The notes: generated by a model from the letters alone, not told the origin. Shown: positions 7,366-17,087, numbered from the stretch's first letter. The stretch is 47,783 nucleotides of DNA from Massilia sp. MS-15 (GCF_020176695.1 NZ_JAIWIA010000050.1:1-47783), one strand, 5' to 3'. Translations and numbers: made by a program.

Positions 7366-9068
7366 CAGTGCACCCCGCCCGTCATGTCGACCACGCGCGC
7401 CACCTCGTCGATCGAAGTGACGCCTTCGCGCACGCGGCGCAGGCCATCGGCCAGCAGCGACTGGAAGCCGGCCGCGAGCGCCGCCCGTTTCAGTTCGCGC
7501 GCGGTGGCCCGGCGGCCGATCAGCTCGTCCAGCTCGTCGTTCAGCTTGAGCAGCTCGATGATGGCCAGGCGTCCCTTGTAGCCGCGGTGGCTGCAGTGTT
7601 CGCAGCCGCGCGAGCGGTACAGCGTGACCGCCGGCGCGCTGTCGGGCAGGCCGAGCAGGCGGCGCTCGAGGGCGCTGGCGATCACCGGCCGCTTGCAGTG
7701 CGGGCACAGCTTGCGCACCAGGCGCTGGGCGATGATCCCGATGATGTTGCCGGCCATGATGTCGGGCAGGATGCCGATGTCGAGCAGGCGCGCCACCGCG
7801 CCGATCGCGGAATTCGTGTGCAGCGTGCTGTACACCTGGTGCCCGGTCATGGCGGCCGAGAACGCCATCTCGGCCGTCTCGGCGTCGCGGATCTCGCCCA
7901 CCAGGATGATGTCCGGGTCCTGCCGCATCATCGAACGGATGCCGTTGGCAAAACCGAGCTTGGCCGATTCGTTGACCGAGGTCTGCCGGATCATCGCCAT
8001 CGGGTACTCGACCGGATCCTCGAGCGTCATGATGTTGACGCTCTCGTCGTTGATGTGGTTCAGGATCGAGTACAGGGTGGTGGTCTTGCCGCTGCCGGTG
8101 GGCCCGGTCACCAGGATCACGCCGTCGGGGCGGGCGATCATCAGCTTGAGCAGGGCCAGCTCCTGTTCACCCAGGCCGAGGCCATCGATCGGGACGATGC
8201 CCTTCTGGCGGTCCAGCACGCGCAGCACGATATTCTCGCCGTGGGTGGTGGGCTGGGCGGCGGCGCGGAAGTCGATCTGGCGGCCTGAAAAGCGGATCGA
8301 GATGCGTCCATCCTGGGGCGCGCGGTTTTCCGCGATGTTCATGTTGCTCATGATTTTCAGGCGCACCGCCATCGCCGGCCAGTAGCTTTTGTGCAGGCTG
8401 CGGATCTGGTGCAGGATGCCGTCGATCCGGTAGCGGATGCGCAGGAAGGACTGTTCCGGCTCGAAGTGGATGTCGGAGGCGTTCTGCTGCACCGCGTCGG
8501 CCAGGATCGCATCCATCAGGCGCACCAGCGGCTGGCTGTACTCGTCCGACACGTTCTGCATCTGCCGGTAGTCGACCTCGCCGGTTTCGATCTCGTGCAG
8601 GATGCCGTCGATCGACATCTCGAAGCCGTAGTACTGGTCGATCGCGCGCGCGATGTCCGAGTGGCTGGCCAGCACCGGGACCACGCTGCCGTCCTTGCCC
8701 AGCATCGCGCGGATGTGGTCGAGCGCGATGATGTTGCTGGTATCGGCCATGGCCAGCGTGAGCGCGCGCTGGGCGCGGTCGTAGACGAGCGGGAAGATGT
8801 GGTAGCGCTTGGCGACGTCCTTGCGGATCAGCTTGAGCGCGCCGGCATCGACCACCATGTTGGACAGGTCGGCGCTCTGCTGGCTCAGGTTGGCGCTGAG
8901 GGCCTCGCGCACCGTGGCCTCGGTCACGAAGCCGAGCTCGACCAGCAGCTTGCCGAGCGGCTGCGGATTGCGCTTCTGTTCCGTCAGGGCGATGCGCAGC
9001 TGGTCCTCGCTGATCATGCCGTTCTTGATCAGGGTCTGGCCCAGCGGCAGTTTGGTCTTGTCCGACAT
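7365..9068 (-). CDS. mshE: MSHA pilus assembly ATPase MshE (GspE/PilB family)
   Basis: The protein has 567 residues. Residues 1-150 form an MshEN-type N-terminal domain (repeated LGxxLLVELGFVTEATVREAL), the fold that binds cyclic di-GMP in Vibrio MshE. The ATPase core follows with Walker A GPTGSGKT (322-329), an Asp box LEDPVEY, Walker B with DPDIILVGEIRD (384-395) and a His box TGHQVYSTLHTN. A tetracysteine zinc site uses C455/C458 and C489/C492. It energises pilus extension with MshG as platform. The ATG is preceded by AAGGAG about 12 bases upstream. It is a different protein from the PilB at 28991-30718, sharing the family but with a distinct N-terminal region. Confidence 0.95.
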   Translation of the reverse strand: MSDKTKLPLGQTLIKNGMISEDQLRIALTEQKRNPQPLGKLLVELGFVTEATVREALSANLSQQSADLSNMVVDAGALKLIRKDVAKRYHIFPLVYDRAQRALTLAMADTSNIIALDHIRAMLGKDGSVVPVLASHSDIARAIDQYYGFEMSIDGILHEIETGEVDYRQMQNVSDEYSQPLVRLMDAILADAVQQNASDIHFEPEQSFLRIRYRIDGILHQIRSLHKSYWPAMAVRLKIMSNMNIAENRAPQDGRISIRFSGRQIDFRAAAQPTTHGENIVLRVLDRQKGIVPIDGLGLGEQELALLKLMIARPDGVILVTGPTGSGKTTTLYSILNHINDESVNIMTLEDPVEYPMAMIRQTSVNESAKLGFANGIRSMMRQDPDIILVGEIRDAETAEMAFSAAMTGHQVYSTLHTNSAIGAVARLLDIGILPDIMAGNIIGIIAQRLVRKLCPHCKRPVIASALERRLLGLPDSAPAVTLYRSRGCEHCSHRGYKGRLAIIELLKLNDELDELIGRRATARELKRAALAAGFQSLLADGLRRVREGVTSIDEVARVVDMTGGVH

Positions 9069-9103
9069 GGTTGCTCGCTACTCCTTGCGGTGGCAGTTGC
9101 CCG

Positions 9104-10696
9104 TCATTGGTCCGCGGCGGCGGCCTGCAGTTCGGTGATGCGCGCGCTGGCCTGTTCGTGCGTGAAGCTGGCGCGGCCGCTTGCGGCCAGTGCGAGCGCG
9201 CGCTGGTAGAAGTCGAGCGCGGCGCGGCTCTGGCCCAGCCGGTCCAGGCTGATCGCCAAATTCATCGCGTAGTCCGGATTGCGGGCGTTGTTGTGGAAAG
9301 CCCGGAAGTAGGCATCCTGCGCCTCGGCCCAGCGCATCTGCCCGGCATACACGTTACCCAGTGCGAACAGGGCCGGCGCCGACTGCGGGTCGTGCGCCAG
9401 CACCCGCTTGAGCCGGCTTTCCGCGCTGCCGGCTTCGTCCTGGCGCAGCCCGCTCAGGGCGGCATGCGCGTCGCCATCGAGCGGATCGAGCGCCAGCAGT
9501 TGCCGGTTGAGGGCCAGCGCCTGGGCTTCCTTGCCTTCCGCCAGCGCCAGCGCGGCCAGGCCGAGCAGGGCGTCGCGGTTGTTCTGGTCGCTGCCCAGCA
9601 CTTTCTGGTACAGCTGCCGGGCATTGGCGTTGTCGCCCTGCTGCCAGGCGCGGTAGGCGGCCTGCAGGTTGGTGCCGGCGCTGCTGGCGCTGCCGCGCCG
9701 GATGTCGATGCGTTCGCCGTCCGGCAGTGCTTGCGCCGGCGCCGGTGCCGCCGGCGCGCTGGGAAGCAGGCGCGGATGCTGGTCCGGCGCGCTGGCCTGA
9801 CTGGGCTGGCTGGCCTGGACGGGCTGGACGGGCGAGGGAGTGGCAGCGACGGGGTCCGCGGTCCGGGCCTCGCCCCCGGCACCCGGTGAAGCGGTGGCAC
9901 CGGCTGCCGGTTCGCCCGGATTGGCTGCGCCGGCGCCCGGCGGCATCGGCAGCGGCGCCGGCGCCGGCGCCTGGGCCAGTGTGTCGGGGGCGGAAGCATC
10001 CGTGCCCAACTGCATGTAGATATAGCCGAACACGCCGGCCAGGGCGAGCGTGACGGCGCCGATGCCCGCCACCAGCACCAGCCGGCGCGACGTCGAGCGC
10101 GCCGCGCCGGCCGGACGCGCTGGCGCCTGGAGGTAGGATGGGCTGTCGTCGCCGGACAGGCGGGGCAGGTCGGTGCCGGCCTGCTCCGTGTTCTCCCTCG
10201 ATGGCGCCAGCCTGGCCGGCTGCTCCAGGTCCGGATCCTGGTCCGGGCCCGGGCGGGCGGCGGCGCTGCCGTAGGTGTCGGGCTCGGCGAGCTCGTCCGG
10301 CGCGCTGCGTCCTCCGGAACGCTCCAGGCGCGTGGCGTCGAGCACCAGGTCGTTGCGCGCCACGGGCGGGAGCTGCCACGGGCCGGCCGAGGCCGGCACA
10401 CTGCCGGGGTGCACGGTCGGCAGCGGGGCATCCGGCACCGACTCGGCGAAGCAGGTATCGTCGCCGCGCTCGGCCGCGCTGGCCACCGGGACCGCTTCCA
10501 TGAAGTTCAAGGGCTCCAGCGTCATTTCGCGCGCATAATGCGCATTCACCCCGGCATCGGCCCCGGCATCGGCCACGGCGGCGTCGTTCGGTGCGCGCCG
10601 CAGGTCCGCGCGGTCCGGATCGGCCGGCGCGCCGCCGCGGCCGGGGTTGCGTGCCTGTTCGGCGTCCTGCAGGGCCTGCATCAGTAAGCTGCTCAC
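9104..10696 (-). CDS. mshN: MSHA biogenesis protein MshN (TPR protein)
   Basis: The protein has 530 residues from GTG 10696 (MSSLLMQALQDAEQAR, close to the usual MshN opening). The start overlaps the mshL stop as GTGA. The order is a disordered acidic/Ala-Pro cytoplasmic region (20-200), one membrane helix (206-228), a long Pro/Ala/Gln-rich periplasmic linker (about 230-335) and then tetratricopeptide repeats to the end (for example AWQQGDNANARQLYQKVL, ALFALGNVYAGQMRWAEAQDAYFRA, DYAMNLAISLDRLGQSRAALDFYQRAL). TPR proteins of this kind assist secretin assembly, so coupling to mshL is sensible. An ATG at 10681 is an alternative start. The linker is unusually long and low-complexity. Confidence 0.85.
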   Translation of the reverse strand: MSSLLMQALQDAEQARNPGRGGAPADPDRADLRRAPNDAAVADAGADAGVNAHYAREMTLEPLNFMEAVPVASAAERGDDTCFAESVPDAPLPTVHPGSVPASAGPWQLPPVARNDLVLDATRLERSGGRSAPDELAEPDTYGSAAARPGPDQDPDLEQPARLAPSRENTEQAGTDLPRLSGDDSPSYLQAPARPAGAARSTSRRLVLVAGIGAVTLALAGVFGYIYMQLGTDASAPDTLAQAPAPAPLPMPPGAGAANPGEPAAGATASPGAGGEARTADPVAATPSPVQPVQASQPSQASAPDQHPRLLPSAPAAPAPAQALPDGERIDIRRGSASSAGTNLQAAYRAWQQGDNANARQLYQKVLGSDQNNRDALLGLAALALAEGKEAQALALNRQLLALDPLDGDAHAALSGLRQDEAGSAESRLKRVLAHDPQSAPALFALGNVYAGQMRWAEAQDAYFRAFHNNARNPDYAMNLAISLDRLGQSRAALDFYQRALALAASGRASFTHEQASARITELQAAAADQ

Positions 10697-12489
10697 GATT
10701 CCTCCATCCCGGAAACGGCGGTGCCACGGGCGTCGTCCACGCCGGTGAATGCGTCGCGGTCCGGCCTTGCCCCCTTCGGCAACAGATAACGGTAGTCCTT
10801 GTAGTCGCCCTCGATGCTGGCGTCGCGGATCACGACCGGGCGCATGAAGATCACCAGCTCGGACTTGGTGGTGGTCTCGTTCCTGGCCGTGATCAGGTTG
10901 CCCAGCAGCGGAATCCGGCTCGCGATGGGGATCTCGTCGCGCAGCTTGTTGACCGTGTCCTGCATCAGGCCGCCCATGACGGCGATCTGGCCGCTGCTTA
11001 CCTTCATGACCGATTCCATTTCGCGCGTCTGGATCTCGGGAATCCGGTTCTTGACGCCGGAGCCGGCTAGGGCGGGCGCGGGGTCCTCGACGAAGCCGAC
11101 GATGCGCGAAATGCTGGGCCGGACGTTGAAGGTGACTTCGCCCGCGGCCGAGATCTGGGGCGTCAGGCTCATCACGAAACCGACCGGCACCGTATGCAGC
11201 GTCGAGGTGTAGGTGGCCAGGCTGGGGGAGCCGGCGGTGCCGCTCGTGATGGACGAGGCGACGGTAAAGTAGACGTGGTTGTCCACCACCTTCAGCATCG
11301 CCGTCTGGTTGTTGAGGACACTGATCTTCGGGCTCGACAGCACCCGGACCTTGCCGAAGGATTCCAGCAGCTTGAGGCTGACGGCGAGGTTGCCGAGGCG
11401 CGAAGTCGGATTCAGGTAGTTAATCGCCAGCATCCCGTCCGGGCCGCTCGTCGGGAAGGTGCCGGTCGGCAGGTTGGGCGAGCCGATGAAGACATTGGTC
11501 CCTTCCGCGCCGAGGCGCAGGCTGTCCCACTTGATGCCTTGCTGGTAATTGTCGTTCAGCTGGACTTCCACCACCGTGGCTTCGACCAGCACCTGGCGCC
11601 TGGCGCTCGAGAGCAGCAGGTCGAGGAATTCCTGCACCCGGTCGTGCTGGCGCGCGGTGGCCCGCACCGCCAGCAGGCCGTTGGCGGGATTGGCGATGAC
11701 GGCGCTCTGGCGGCCCTTGTCCGCCTTCTCGGCCGCGGGCGGCGGCGTGGAAGCCGGTGCGGCCGCGTTCGGCTCCACGGGCGCGGCGGGACGGGTGGCG
11801 GCCCGTGCGCGTTCCGGTTCGTCCAGGATGTCGCGCACGTTCTTTTCGAGCTGCTCCCAGAAGTGGTTGGTCGAGGTGTTGGTGACGGTGGTGGTGGAGT
11901 TGTTGTCGCCGCTGCCACCCATGCCCATGCCCGCGCCAGCGCCGGTGCCGCCACCTGCGCCACCGCCACCGCCGGCGCCGCCCATGGCATTGCCGAGCGT
12001 GCCCGGGGTGGAGATATTGGTGGCGATGCTCACCTTCGTTTCCGTGCTGCGCGCCACGTTCACGTAGTCGATCCGGTAGGTGCGCAGGAAAGGCGTGTCG
12101 GGCATGACGACCAGGTTCTGGCCGTTGAGGGAATAGCGCAGGTCGACCTGCTTGCTGATGCGCTCCAGGATCTGGGGCAGGGTCTGGTCGAGCGCGTTGA
12201 GGGTGACCTCGCCCTCGATGCCGGGATGGACGTCGATGTTGATCCTGGCGTCGCGCGCCAGGGCGAACAGCAGCGACTGGACCGGCAGACGGTACACGGT
12301 CACGCTGTAGGTTTCCGCTTTCTTGATGGGCGCGGGCGGGGGCAAGACCCGGCTTTGCCGCACCGGCTCGGGGATCGCTCCCTGCGGATGCGCGGGACGA
12401 TTGACATGCGTGGGAGAGATGGCGGCCGGCTGGGTTCCACAGCCGGCCAAGACCGCACTACAGGCAAGTACGACGGCGCGTTTGAGCAT
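10693..12489 (-). CDS. mshL: MSHA-type pilus secretin MshL, lipoprotein
   Basis: The protein has 598 residues from ATG 12489, chosen because it has GGAAAG five bases upstream and gives a clean lipoprotein signal with lipobox LAGC (Cys17). A short secretin N-terminal domain follows (VYRLPVQSLLFALARDARINIDVHPGIEG), then an N1-type domain with NPANGLLAVRAT and the secretin pore domain (RQVLVEATVVEVQLND ... VRVLSSPKISVLNNQTAMLKV ... TPQISAAGEVTFNVRPSI ... IPLLGNLI). A run of Gly/Ala/Met occupies residues about 163-195. It forms the outer-membrane channel for the pilus. It is the first gene of the operon, so the promoter is expected in 12490-12753. Confidence 0.93.
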   Translation of the reverse strand: MLKRAVVLACSAVLAGCGTQPAAISPTHVNRPAHPQGAIPEPVRQSRVLPPPAPIKKAETYSVTVYRLPVQSLLFALARDARINIDVHPGIEGEVTLNALDQTLPQILERISKQVDLRYSLNGQNLVVMPDTPFLRTYRIDYVNVARSTETKVSIATNISTPGTLGNAMGGAGGGGGAGGGTGAGAGMGMGGSGDNNSTTTVTNTSTNHFWEQLEKNVRDILDEPERARAATRPAAPVEPNAAAPASTPPPAAEKADKGRQSAVIANPANGLLAVRATARQHDRVQEFLDLLLSSARRQVLVEATVVEVQLNDNYQQGIKWDSLRLGAEGTNVFIGSPNLPTGTFPTSGPDGMLAINYLNPTSRLGNLAVSLKLLESFGKVRVLSSPKISVLNNQTAMLKVVDNHVYFTVASSITSGTAGSPSLATYTSTLHTVPVGFVMSLTPQISAAGEVTFNVRPSISRIVGFVEDPAPALAGSGVKNRIPEIQTREMESVMKVSSGQIAVMGGLMQDTVNKLRDEIPIASRIPLLGNLITARNETTTKSELVIFMRPVVIRDASIEGDYKDYRYLLPKGARPDRDAFTGVDDARGTAVSGMEES

Positions 12490-12753
12490 GTGCTTTCCGT
12501 TTCTAAACTGTGACTGTTTCCAACCAGAAGGTGTTTCAAAGTAGCATTTTGGTTTTGTGCAATTGTTGATGTGGTTCAATTGCCTGCGAGACAGGAAGGC
12601 AAGCGTTGCAGAACCGCCTGCGCGGGCGGCGGGCGGTGTCGGAGGTGGCTCGTTGCGAGCGGGGAAAGGGCGCTACGGGAGGGAGGAGGAAATGCGTGCA
12701 GGTGCACCAGCGCGCGCGGCCGGCACAGCCGGCCACTCTGCCAGGCGTGGCGC

Positions 12754-13857
12754 CTAGCGGTAGCGGCGGTGGAAGCGGCTGCCCAGGCGGGTCAGCACTT
12801 CGTACGCAATGGTGCCGGCGGCGGCGGCGACGTCGTCCACCGTCAGCGTGGGGCCGAGCAGCTCGACTTCGGCCCCGGGCTGGACCAGGCTGTCCGGCAC
12901 GCCAGTCACGTCGAGGCCCATGCTGTCCATCGATACCCGGCCGACCACCGGCACCACCTGGCCGCCGATGCGGGCCTGGCCGCGGCCGGACAGGGAGCGC
13001 AGCCAGCCGTCGGCGTAGCCGATCGACACCGTCGCGATGCGGCGCGCGCCCGCGACCACGTGGTGGCAGCCATAGCCAACGACGTCGCCGTCGCCCGCCG
13101 TGCGCACCTGCACCACGCGCGCATGCAGGGCCACCGCCTGGCGCAGCGGGTTCGGATTGCCCGGCTGCGGGTTGATGCCGTACAGCGCGGCGCCGGGGCG
13201 CAGCAGGTCGTAGCGGTAGTCCGGGCCGAGGAAGATGCCCGAGGAATTCGCCAGGCTGGCCGGCACGCCGGGCAGGACGGCGCGCAGGCGGTCGAAGCGC
13301 TGGCGCTGCGCCACGTTCATCGGATGCGCCGGCTCGTCGGCGCAGGCCAGGTGGCTCATCACGAGTACCGGGCGCAGGCCGTCCAGCCAGCCGGGGTCCG
13401 CGCTCAGGGCCGCCAGGTCGGCCGGAGCGATGCCCATGCGCGACATGCCGGTATCGAGCTGGATCGCCGCCTGCAGTTCACGTCCGAGCGCGCGCGCCAG
13501 CGCGCGCCATTCGTGCAGCTGGCCGGGGTCGTTCAGTACCGGGATCAGGCCATGCGCGGCGCAGTCGCCGGCGGTGCCCGGCGGCGGGCCATGCAGCACG
13601 TAGATGGCGCAGCCGGGCCCAAGCAGGGGACGCAGGCGGATGCCTTCGTCCAGGTGCGCGGTGAAGAACACCGTGCAGCCTTCCTGCGCCAGCGCGGGCG
13701 CCACCTGTTCCATGCCGAGCCCGTAGGCATCGGCCTTCATCACGGCCGCGCAGCGCGCGCGTGCCATGCCGGCCAGCTGGCGGTAGTTGGCGCGCACCGC
13801 GCCCAGGTCGACCGTCAGCACGGCCCCGGCGCGGGCCGCCTCCACCGAATGCAGCAT
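12754..13857 (-). CDS. alr: Alanine racemase (catabolic DadX-type by context)
   Basis: The protein has 367 residues, normal for the family. The PLP lysine is in AAVMKADAYGLG (Lys41). The C-terminal beta domain carries the second catalytic tyrosine in VVGYGCHH, the phosphate-binding GYADG and the conserved VGRVSMDSM. It interconverts L- and D-alanine in the cytoplasm. It lies 14 bases downstream of dadA, so it is probably the catabolic racemase that feeds L-alanine to D-amino acid dehydrogenase, rather than a dedicated cell-wall enzyme. If it is the only racemase in the genome it would serve both roles. Confidence 0.95.
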   Translation of the reverse strand: MLHSVEAARAGAVLTVDLGAVRANYRQLAGMARARCAAVMKADAYGLGMEQVAPALAQEGCTVFFTAHLDEGIRLRPLLGPGCAIYVLHGPPPGTAGDCAAHGLIPVLNDPGQLHEWRALARALGRELQAAIQLDTGMSRMGIAPADLAALSADPGWLDGLRPVLVMSHLACADEPAHPMNVAQRQRFDRLRAVLPGVPASLANSSGIFLGPDYRYDLLRPGAALYGINPQPGNPNPLRQAVALHARVVQVRTAGDGDVVGYGCHHVVAGARRIATVSIGYADGWLRSLSGRGQARIGGQVVPVVGRVSMDSMGLDVTGVPDSLVQPGAEVELLGPTLTVDDVAAAAGTIAYEVLTRLGSRFHRRYR

Positions 13858-13871
13858 CGGCTGGCGGACGT

Positions 13872-15161
13872 TCAGGCTTCGGCCAGTTCCGGCGCCGGCG
13901 CGCGGCGCGGCGTGCCGGCATAGCGGAACACGGCCAGGTCGTCGGCGCGGATGGCCGGCTTCCTGCCGCTCACCAGGTCGGCGATGACGCTGGCCGAGCC
14001 GCAGGCCATGGTCCAGCCCAGCGTGCCATGGCCGGTGTTCAGGAACAGGTTGCGCAGCGGGGTGGCGCCCACCACCGGGGTGCTGTCCGGCGTCATCGGG
14101 CGCAGGCCGGTCCAGAAGGCGGCCTGGCGGGTGTCGCCGGCGCCCGGGAACAGGTCGTTGACGACCATTTCCAGCGTCGCGCGGCGCGCCGGGTTCAGGG
14201 TCTTGCTGTAGCCCGCGATCTCGGCCATGCCGCCGACGCGGATGCGGTCTTCGAAGCGGGTCACGGCGATCTTGTAGGTCTCGTCCAGGATGGTCGACAC
14301 CGGCGCGCGCTGCGCATCGGTGATCGGCACCGTGATCGAGTAGCCCTTGAGCGGATACACGGGCAGCGCGAACTGCTCCTTCAGCAGCAGGCGCGAATAG
14401 CTGCCCAGCGCCAGCACGTAGCGCTCGGCGGTCAGCAGGCCCTTGTCGGTGCGCACGCCGGTGATCTGGCCGTTGCCGATGTCGAGCGCACGGATCTCGG
14501 TGTCGAACTCGAAACGCACGCCGAGGTCGCGCGCCATCGCGGTCAGGCGGGTGGTGAACAGCTGGCAGTCGCCGGTTTCGTCGTTCGGCAGGCGCAGGCC
14601 GCCCACCAGGCCGGCGTGCTCGCCCAGCGCCGGCTCGGCCTGGCCCAGCTCGCGGCCCTGCAGCAGCTCGTAGTCGACGCCGGCCTCGCGCAGGATCTCG
14701 ATATCCTTGGCCGCGCCCTCCAGCTGCTGCTGGGTGCGGAACAGCTGGATCGTGCCGAGGGCGCGGCCCTCGTACTCGATGCCGGTATCAAGACGCAGTT
14801 CCCGGATGCAGTCGCGGCTGTACTCGGCCAGGCGCACCATGCGTTCCTTGTTGACGGCGTAGCGGTCGGCCGTGCAGTTGCGGAACATCTGCCACATCCA
14901 CTGGAGCTGGAACAGCGAGCCGTCCGGACGGATCGCCAGCGGCGCGTGTTCCTGGAACAGCCATTTCGCAGCCTTCAGCGGAATGCCCGGCGCCGCCCAG
15001 GGCGAGGCGTAGCCCGGCGAGATCTGGCCGGCATTCGCGAAACTCGTTTCCAGGGCGGGGCCAGCCTGGCGGTCGATGACAGTGACGTCGTGGCCTGCCT
15101 TGGCCAGATAGTAAGCGGTGGTCACGCCGACCACGCCGCTGCCCAGTACGAGAACGCGCAT
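13872..15161 (-). CDS. dadA: D-amino acid dehydrogenase small subunit DadA
   Basis: The protein has 429 residues. An FAD-binding Rossmann motif GSGVVG is at residues 7-12 ([26 protein letters not shown]), and the C-terminus contains the second FAD-contact segment ([18 protein letters not shown] ... [16 protein letters not shown]). The family oxidises D-alanine and other D-amino acids to keto acids and passes electrons to the respiratory chain at the inner membrane. It heads a dadA-alr operon and is divergent from an Lrp/AsnC regulator across a 115-base gap that holds palindromes, the standard arrangement for alanine-inducible control. Confidence 0.96.
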   Translation of the reverse strand: MRVLVLGSGVVGVTTAYYLAKAGHDVTVIDRQAGPALETSFANAGQISPGYASPWAAPGIPLKAAKWLFQEHAPLAIRPDGSLFQLQWMWQMFRNCTADRYAVNKERMVRLAEYSRDCIRELRLDTGIEYEGRALGTIQLFRTQQQLEGAAKDIEILREAGVDYELLQGRELGQAEPALGEHAGLVGGLRLPNDETGDCQLFTTRLTAMARDLGVRFEFDTEIRALDIGNGQITGVRTDKGLLTAERYVLALGSYSRLLLKEQFALPVYPLKGYSITVPITDAQRAPVSTILDETYKIAVTRFEDRIRVGGMAEIAGYSKTLNPARRATLEMVVNDLFPGAGDTRQAAFWTGLRPMTPDSTPVVGATPLRNLFLNTGHGTLGWTMACGSASVIADLVSGRKPAIRADDLAVFRYAGTPRRAPAPELAEA

Positions 15162-15174
15162 GATGTGCCTAGGT

Positions 15175-15260
15175 CCTGTAATAAAGTAATGAAGCCAGAT
15201 TTAGAAAAGATTGCCATCATACCGCCCATGATGGAATAATGGTTTCTGTTATTACACAGG
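15175..15260. promoter_or_regulatory. dadA/lrp divergent control region with inverted repeats
   Basis: Between the divergent dadA and Lrp-type genes lies an AT-rich stretch. CCTGTAATAA (15175-15184) and TTATTACACAGG (15249-15260) face each other as imperfect inverted repeats. Centred between them is CCATCAT-7-ATGATGG (15214-15234). Lrp/AsnC proteins bind such spaced palindromes, so this is a candidate operator set for the adjacent regulator. No binding data support it. Confidence 0.5.
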
Positions 15261-15276
15261 TTTTCAGTGAAAGTTC

Positions 15277-15762
15277 ATGCGCGTCCAAAAGACTTCCAAC
15301 CGCATCCTCGACAAGATCGACCTCCACATCCTGGCGGTGCTGCAGGACGACGCCCGGATCGCCATGAAGGAACTGGCCGAACAGGTGGGCCTGTCGCTCA
15401 CGCCCTGCATCGAGCGGGTGCGGCGGATGGAGCGCGATGGCGTGATCACTGGCTACCATGCGCGCGTGAGCCCGCAGGCGATGGGCCTGCAGATCCTGGT
15501 GTTCGTCGAGATCACGCTGCACCAGAAGTCCGAGAAGGCCTTCGACCGCTTCCGGCGCGCCATGCTCGGCATTCCCGAAGTGATGGAATGCCATCTCGTG
15601 TCGGGCGACTTCGACTACCTGATCAAGGCGCGCATCCCGGAAATGTCGGAATACCGGCGCCTGCTGGGCGAGATCCTGCACGTGGCCGACGCCGGGCAGT
15701 CGAAGAGCTACGTGGTGATGGAAGAGTTGAAGGAAACGCTGGCGCTGTCGATTCCGCGCTGA
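15277..15762 (+). CDS. Lrp/AsnC-family transcriptional regulator
   Basis: The protein has 161 residues. A winged helix-turn-helix occupies residues about 8-60 (DKIDLHILAVLQDDARIAMKELAEQVGLS), then a RAM/ligand domain to the end with GDFDYLIKARIPEMSEYRRLL, the usual Lrp glycine-aspartate turn that forms the effector pocket. Lrp relatives form octamers and sense amino acids, often alanine or leucine. Being divergent from dadA-alr, it is probably the alanine-responsive activator of that operon. Its C-terminal gap to argJ is only 69 bases, but argJ has its own possible promoter signal. Confidence 0.93.
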   Translation: MRVQKTSNRILDKIDLHILAVLQDDARIAMKELAEQVGLSLTPCIERVRRMERDGVITGYHARVSPQAMGLQILVFVEITLHQKSEKAFDRFRRAMLGIPEVMECHLVSGDFDYLIKARIPEMSEYRRLLGEILHVADAGQSKSYVVMEELKETLALSIPR

Positions 15763-15792
15763 AGCGCCGCCGCATCCGCATGGCGCTGACGG

Positions 15793-15798
15793 TACAAT
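15793..15798 (+). promoter_or_regulatory. Possible -10 element for argJ (TACAAT)
   Basis: TACAAT lies 34 bases before the argJ ATG in the short gap after the Lrp-type gene. The upstream -35 region has no good TTGACA match, so this is a weak call made from the hexamer and its position only. Confidence 0.3.
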
Positions 15799-15831
15799 CA
15801 TGCATTCGACAATTTTTCCAGCGAGATTACC

Positions 15832-17070
15832 ATGGCCGTCAATTCCCCCCTGCCAGTCGCAGCCGACCTGAAACCCGTCAAGGGCATCGAGATCGGCTTT
15901 GCCGAAGCCGGCATCAAGAAGCCCAACCGCAAGGACCTGCTGGTCATGAAGCTGGCCGAAGGCGCGACCGTGTCCGGCGTGTTTACCACCAACCGCTTCT
16001 GCGCCGCGCCAGTCCAGGTGAGCAAGGCCAACCTGGCGGCGATGGCCAATGGCGGCAAGCCGGTCCGCGCGCTGGTGGTCAACACCGGCAACGCCAACGC
16101 CGCCACGGGCGAGCAGGGCCTGGCCAATGCGCAGGCCACCTGCGCCGAGGTGGCCAGGCTGCTCGGCCTGGACGCGCAGCAGGTGCTGCCGTTTTCCACC
16201 GGCGTGATCCTGGAACAGCTGCCGATCGAAAAGATCATCGCCGGCCTGCCTGCCGCGGTGGCGAACCTGAAGCTGGATAACTGGTTCAACGCCGCCGAGG
16301 CGATCATGACCACCGACACCCAGCCGAAGGCGGCGTCCCGCACCGTCACGATCGGCGGCCACAGCGTCACCATGACCGGCATCAGCAAGGGCGCCGGCAT
16401 GATCAAGCCGAACATGGCCACCATGCTGGGCTACCTCGCGATCGACGCGAAGGTGGCGCAGCCGGTGCTGGACGAGCTGGTGAAGCACGCGGCCGACCAC
16501 TCCTTCAACAGCATCACGATCGACGGCGACACCTCGACCAACGACTCCTTCATCGTCGTGGCTACCGGCGCCGGCAGCCTGGCGGTCGATGCCGCCACCG
16601 GTGCCGAATACGAGGCGCTGAAGGAAGCCGTGACCGATATCTCGCGCAACCTGGCGCAGCAGATCATCCGTGACGGCGAAGGCGCGACCAAGTTCATGAC
16701 CATCACGATCGAGCAGGGCAGGAACGTGGAAGAGTGCCGGAGAATCGCCTATGCGATCGCGCACTCGCCGCTGGTTAAAACCGCCTTCTTCGCCTCGGAC
16801 CCGAACCTGGGCCGCATCCTGGCCGCGATCGGCTATGCCGGCGTCGACGACCTCGACACCAGCAAACTCGACCTCTACCTGGACGACGTGTGGGTGGCCA
16901 AGGCGGGCGGGCGCAACCCGGACTACCGCGAAGAGGACGGCCAGCGCGTGATGAAGCAGGCCGAGATCACCGTGCGCGCCACGCTGGGCCGCGGCGAAGC
17001 CAGCGCCACCGTCTGGACCTGCGACCTGTCGCACGACTACGTCTCGATCAACGCGGACTACCGCTCCTGA
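15832..17070 (+). CDS. argJ: Bifunctional glutamate N-acetyltransferase/ornithine acetyltransferase ArgJ
   Basis: The protein has 412 residues. The self-cleavage motif [20 protein letters not shown] is present, with the nucleophilic Thr197 at the start of the beta chain. NTGNANAATG and FSTGVI (oxyanion-hole region) are also conserved, as is the C-terminal end [10 protein letters not shown], typical of ArgJ. It transfers acetyl groups from N-acetylornithine to glutamate in arginine synthesis; bifunctional forms can also use acetyl-CoA. The ATG is preceded by GCGAG. The next gene starts 17 bases downstream, and argJ-DUF815-mutT read as one operon, an order I associate with betaproteobacteria. 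Confidence 0.97.
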   Translation: MAVNSPLPVAADLKPVKGIEIGFAEAGIKKPNRKDLLVMKLAEGATVSGVFTTNRFCAAPVQVSKANLAAMANGGKPVRALVVNTGNANAATGEQGLANAQATCAEVARLLGLDAQQVLPFSTGVILEQLPIEKIIAGLPAAVANLKLDNWFNAAEAIMTTDTQPKAASRTVTIGGHSVTMTGISKGAGMIKPNMATMLGYLAIDAKVAQPVLDELVKHAADHSFNSITIDGDTSTNDSFIVVATGAGSLAVDAATGAEYEALKEAVTDISRNLAQQIIRDGEGATKFMTITIEQGRNVEECRRIAYAIAHSPLVKTAFFASDPNLGRILAAIGYAGVDDLDTSKLDLYLDDVWVAKAGGRNPDYREEDGQRVMKQAEITVRATLGRGEASATVWTCDLSHDYVSINADYRS

Positions 17071-17087
17071 TTGGCGGTCCAGGCCCG

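Noticed and set aside
12490..12753. A small gene or RNA in the gap upstream of mshL
   Set aside because: No frame with coding character and no structured RNA pattern was seen; the gap is best explained as the promoter region of the pilus operon.
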